A DNA stretch of 64,000 bases from Oegoconia quadripuncta. Taxonomy: Eukaryota; Arthropoda; Insecta; Lepidoptera; Autostichidae. Under the pieces are notes generated by a model. It worked only from the letters and a program-made list of their open reading frames with translations, made no database searches and was not told the origin of the DNA. Location: the NCBI GenBank assembly GCA_949316235.1, contig OX438750.1, positions 22,632,865 to 22,696,864 on the forward strand. Reading direction: 5' to 3'. Positions within the stretch are counted from its first letter, which is position 1; the number at the start of each line of letters is the position of its first letter. This document shows positions 63,471 through 64,000 of this stretch, piece by piece. A program made the translations under genes and the position numbers.

Positions 63471-64000
63471 TTTTATTAAATTAAAACTCTGCCCTTTTCG
63501 GTTATTGTTCGAACATACAGTCCACTTAATCATCAACATTATGAAATTAATCGTTTGAAATGTCACAAATTGGGCCCAAGTTATACTTCACTGTTACGAT
63601 TTACTATATTTATAAAAAGTATCAGAACAGAAGAAGGTTGGACTTGAAACTCGTGCGTCCGCCTGGACTCACATGCAATATCCTCGATTCGAATACACAT
63701 CATTGTAGTCTAAGTAATATACGAGTACAAAACTTCGATACGTAATGACTTACTTTACCTAGCAATTGTATAAACTACTTTTCCCTATAGGCATTTGTAA
63801 TAAAATAACATGAAGTGGATGAGATTATAATACATATGCAATTGTATACCACATTGTTATATATTAGAAACCTAATATATGCACTGTGGTCAAAATACAT
63901 ACAATTACATAAAATATAAGCGCGTTCTGCGAAAATGAATTCCTCGTACTGTTACTTTGATCTGAGTTTTCTCTGATTCCATCGTATAATATTCGCTATA
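63471..64000. other. unassigned AT-rich DNA
   Basis: No recognised repeat or gene up to the window end. Confidence 0.45.

Overview
This is AT-rich nuclear DNA of an insect, most probably a butterfly or moth. The evidence is the repeat content. There is a Bm1-like SINE, several tRNA-headed SINE families, short TA-flanked MITEs, and many 3' ends of non-LTR retrotransposons (LINEs) of types common in Lepidoptera. I found no prokaryotic feature, CRISPR array, operon or tRNA gene, and no intact protein-coding gene. The window reads as intergenic or intronic DNA built from layers of dead mobile elements.

Family names are local to this annotation. SINE-A (about 335 bp) has a tRNA-like head with a GGTTCGATCCC B box and ends in GTGCATAAAA; about 17 copies or fragments lie on both strands. 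SINE-B, SINE-C and SINE-D are three other tRNA-headed or related families. A single Bm1-like SINE lies at 10613-11032. Repeats R, H, G, N, J and Q are dispersed families without a clear tRNA head. I, K and several single elements have inverted arms and look like MITEs.

LINE remains fall into two groups. Reverse-transcriptase C-terminal relics lie at 21691-21966 (-), 38536-38744 (+), 45675-46157 (-), 52478-53040 (+, split by a SINE), 56773-57168 (+) and weakly at 58740-58890 (+). Detached LINE 3' ends lie at about twelve other places, often with AATAAA and a short tandem tail.

Layout. 0-3 kb: SINE, MITE and H repeats. 6-8 kb: repeat F, a 79-bp-arm hairpin and R. 10-18 kb: dense SINEs with two clear nested insertions, and the inverted partner of F at 16.2-16.7 kb. 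20.6-21.1 kb: two arrays of a 21-bp minisatellite. 21.7-31 kb: LINE ends, SINE-D and R/H repeats. 31-40 kb: MITEs, palindromes, and a SINE-B between two copies of a direct duplication. 40-50 kb: several large inverted-repeat elements that host LINE pieces. 50.3-50.6 kb: an almost perfect 112-bp-arm hairpin. 52-63 kb: LINE relics broken by SINEs, and a SINE inside a SINE.

The most useful signals are nested insertions whose target-site duplications can be read directly (17.4, 10.6, 38.5, 52.6 and 60.3 kb). They give a relative age order, and the 3' tail shared by SINE-A and a resident LINE suggests which machinery moved the SINE. A few CpG-richer blocks (25.9-26.5, 43.5, 61.5 and 63.2 kb) are the best candidates for host promoters or exons, but none is convincing from sequence alone.
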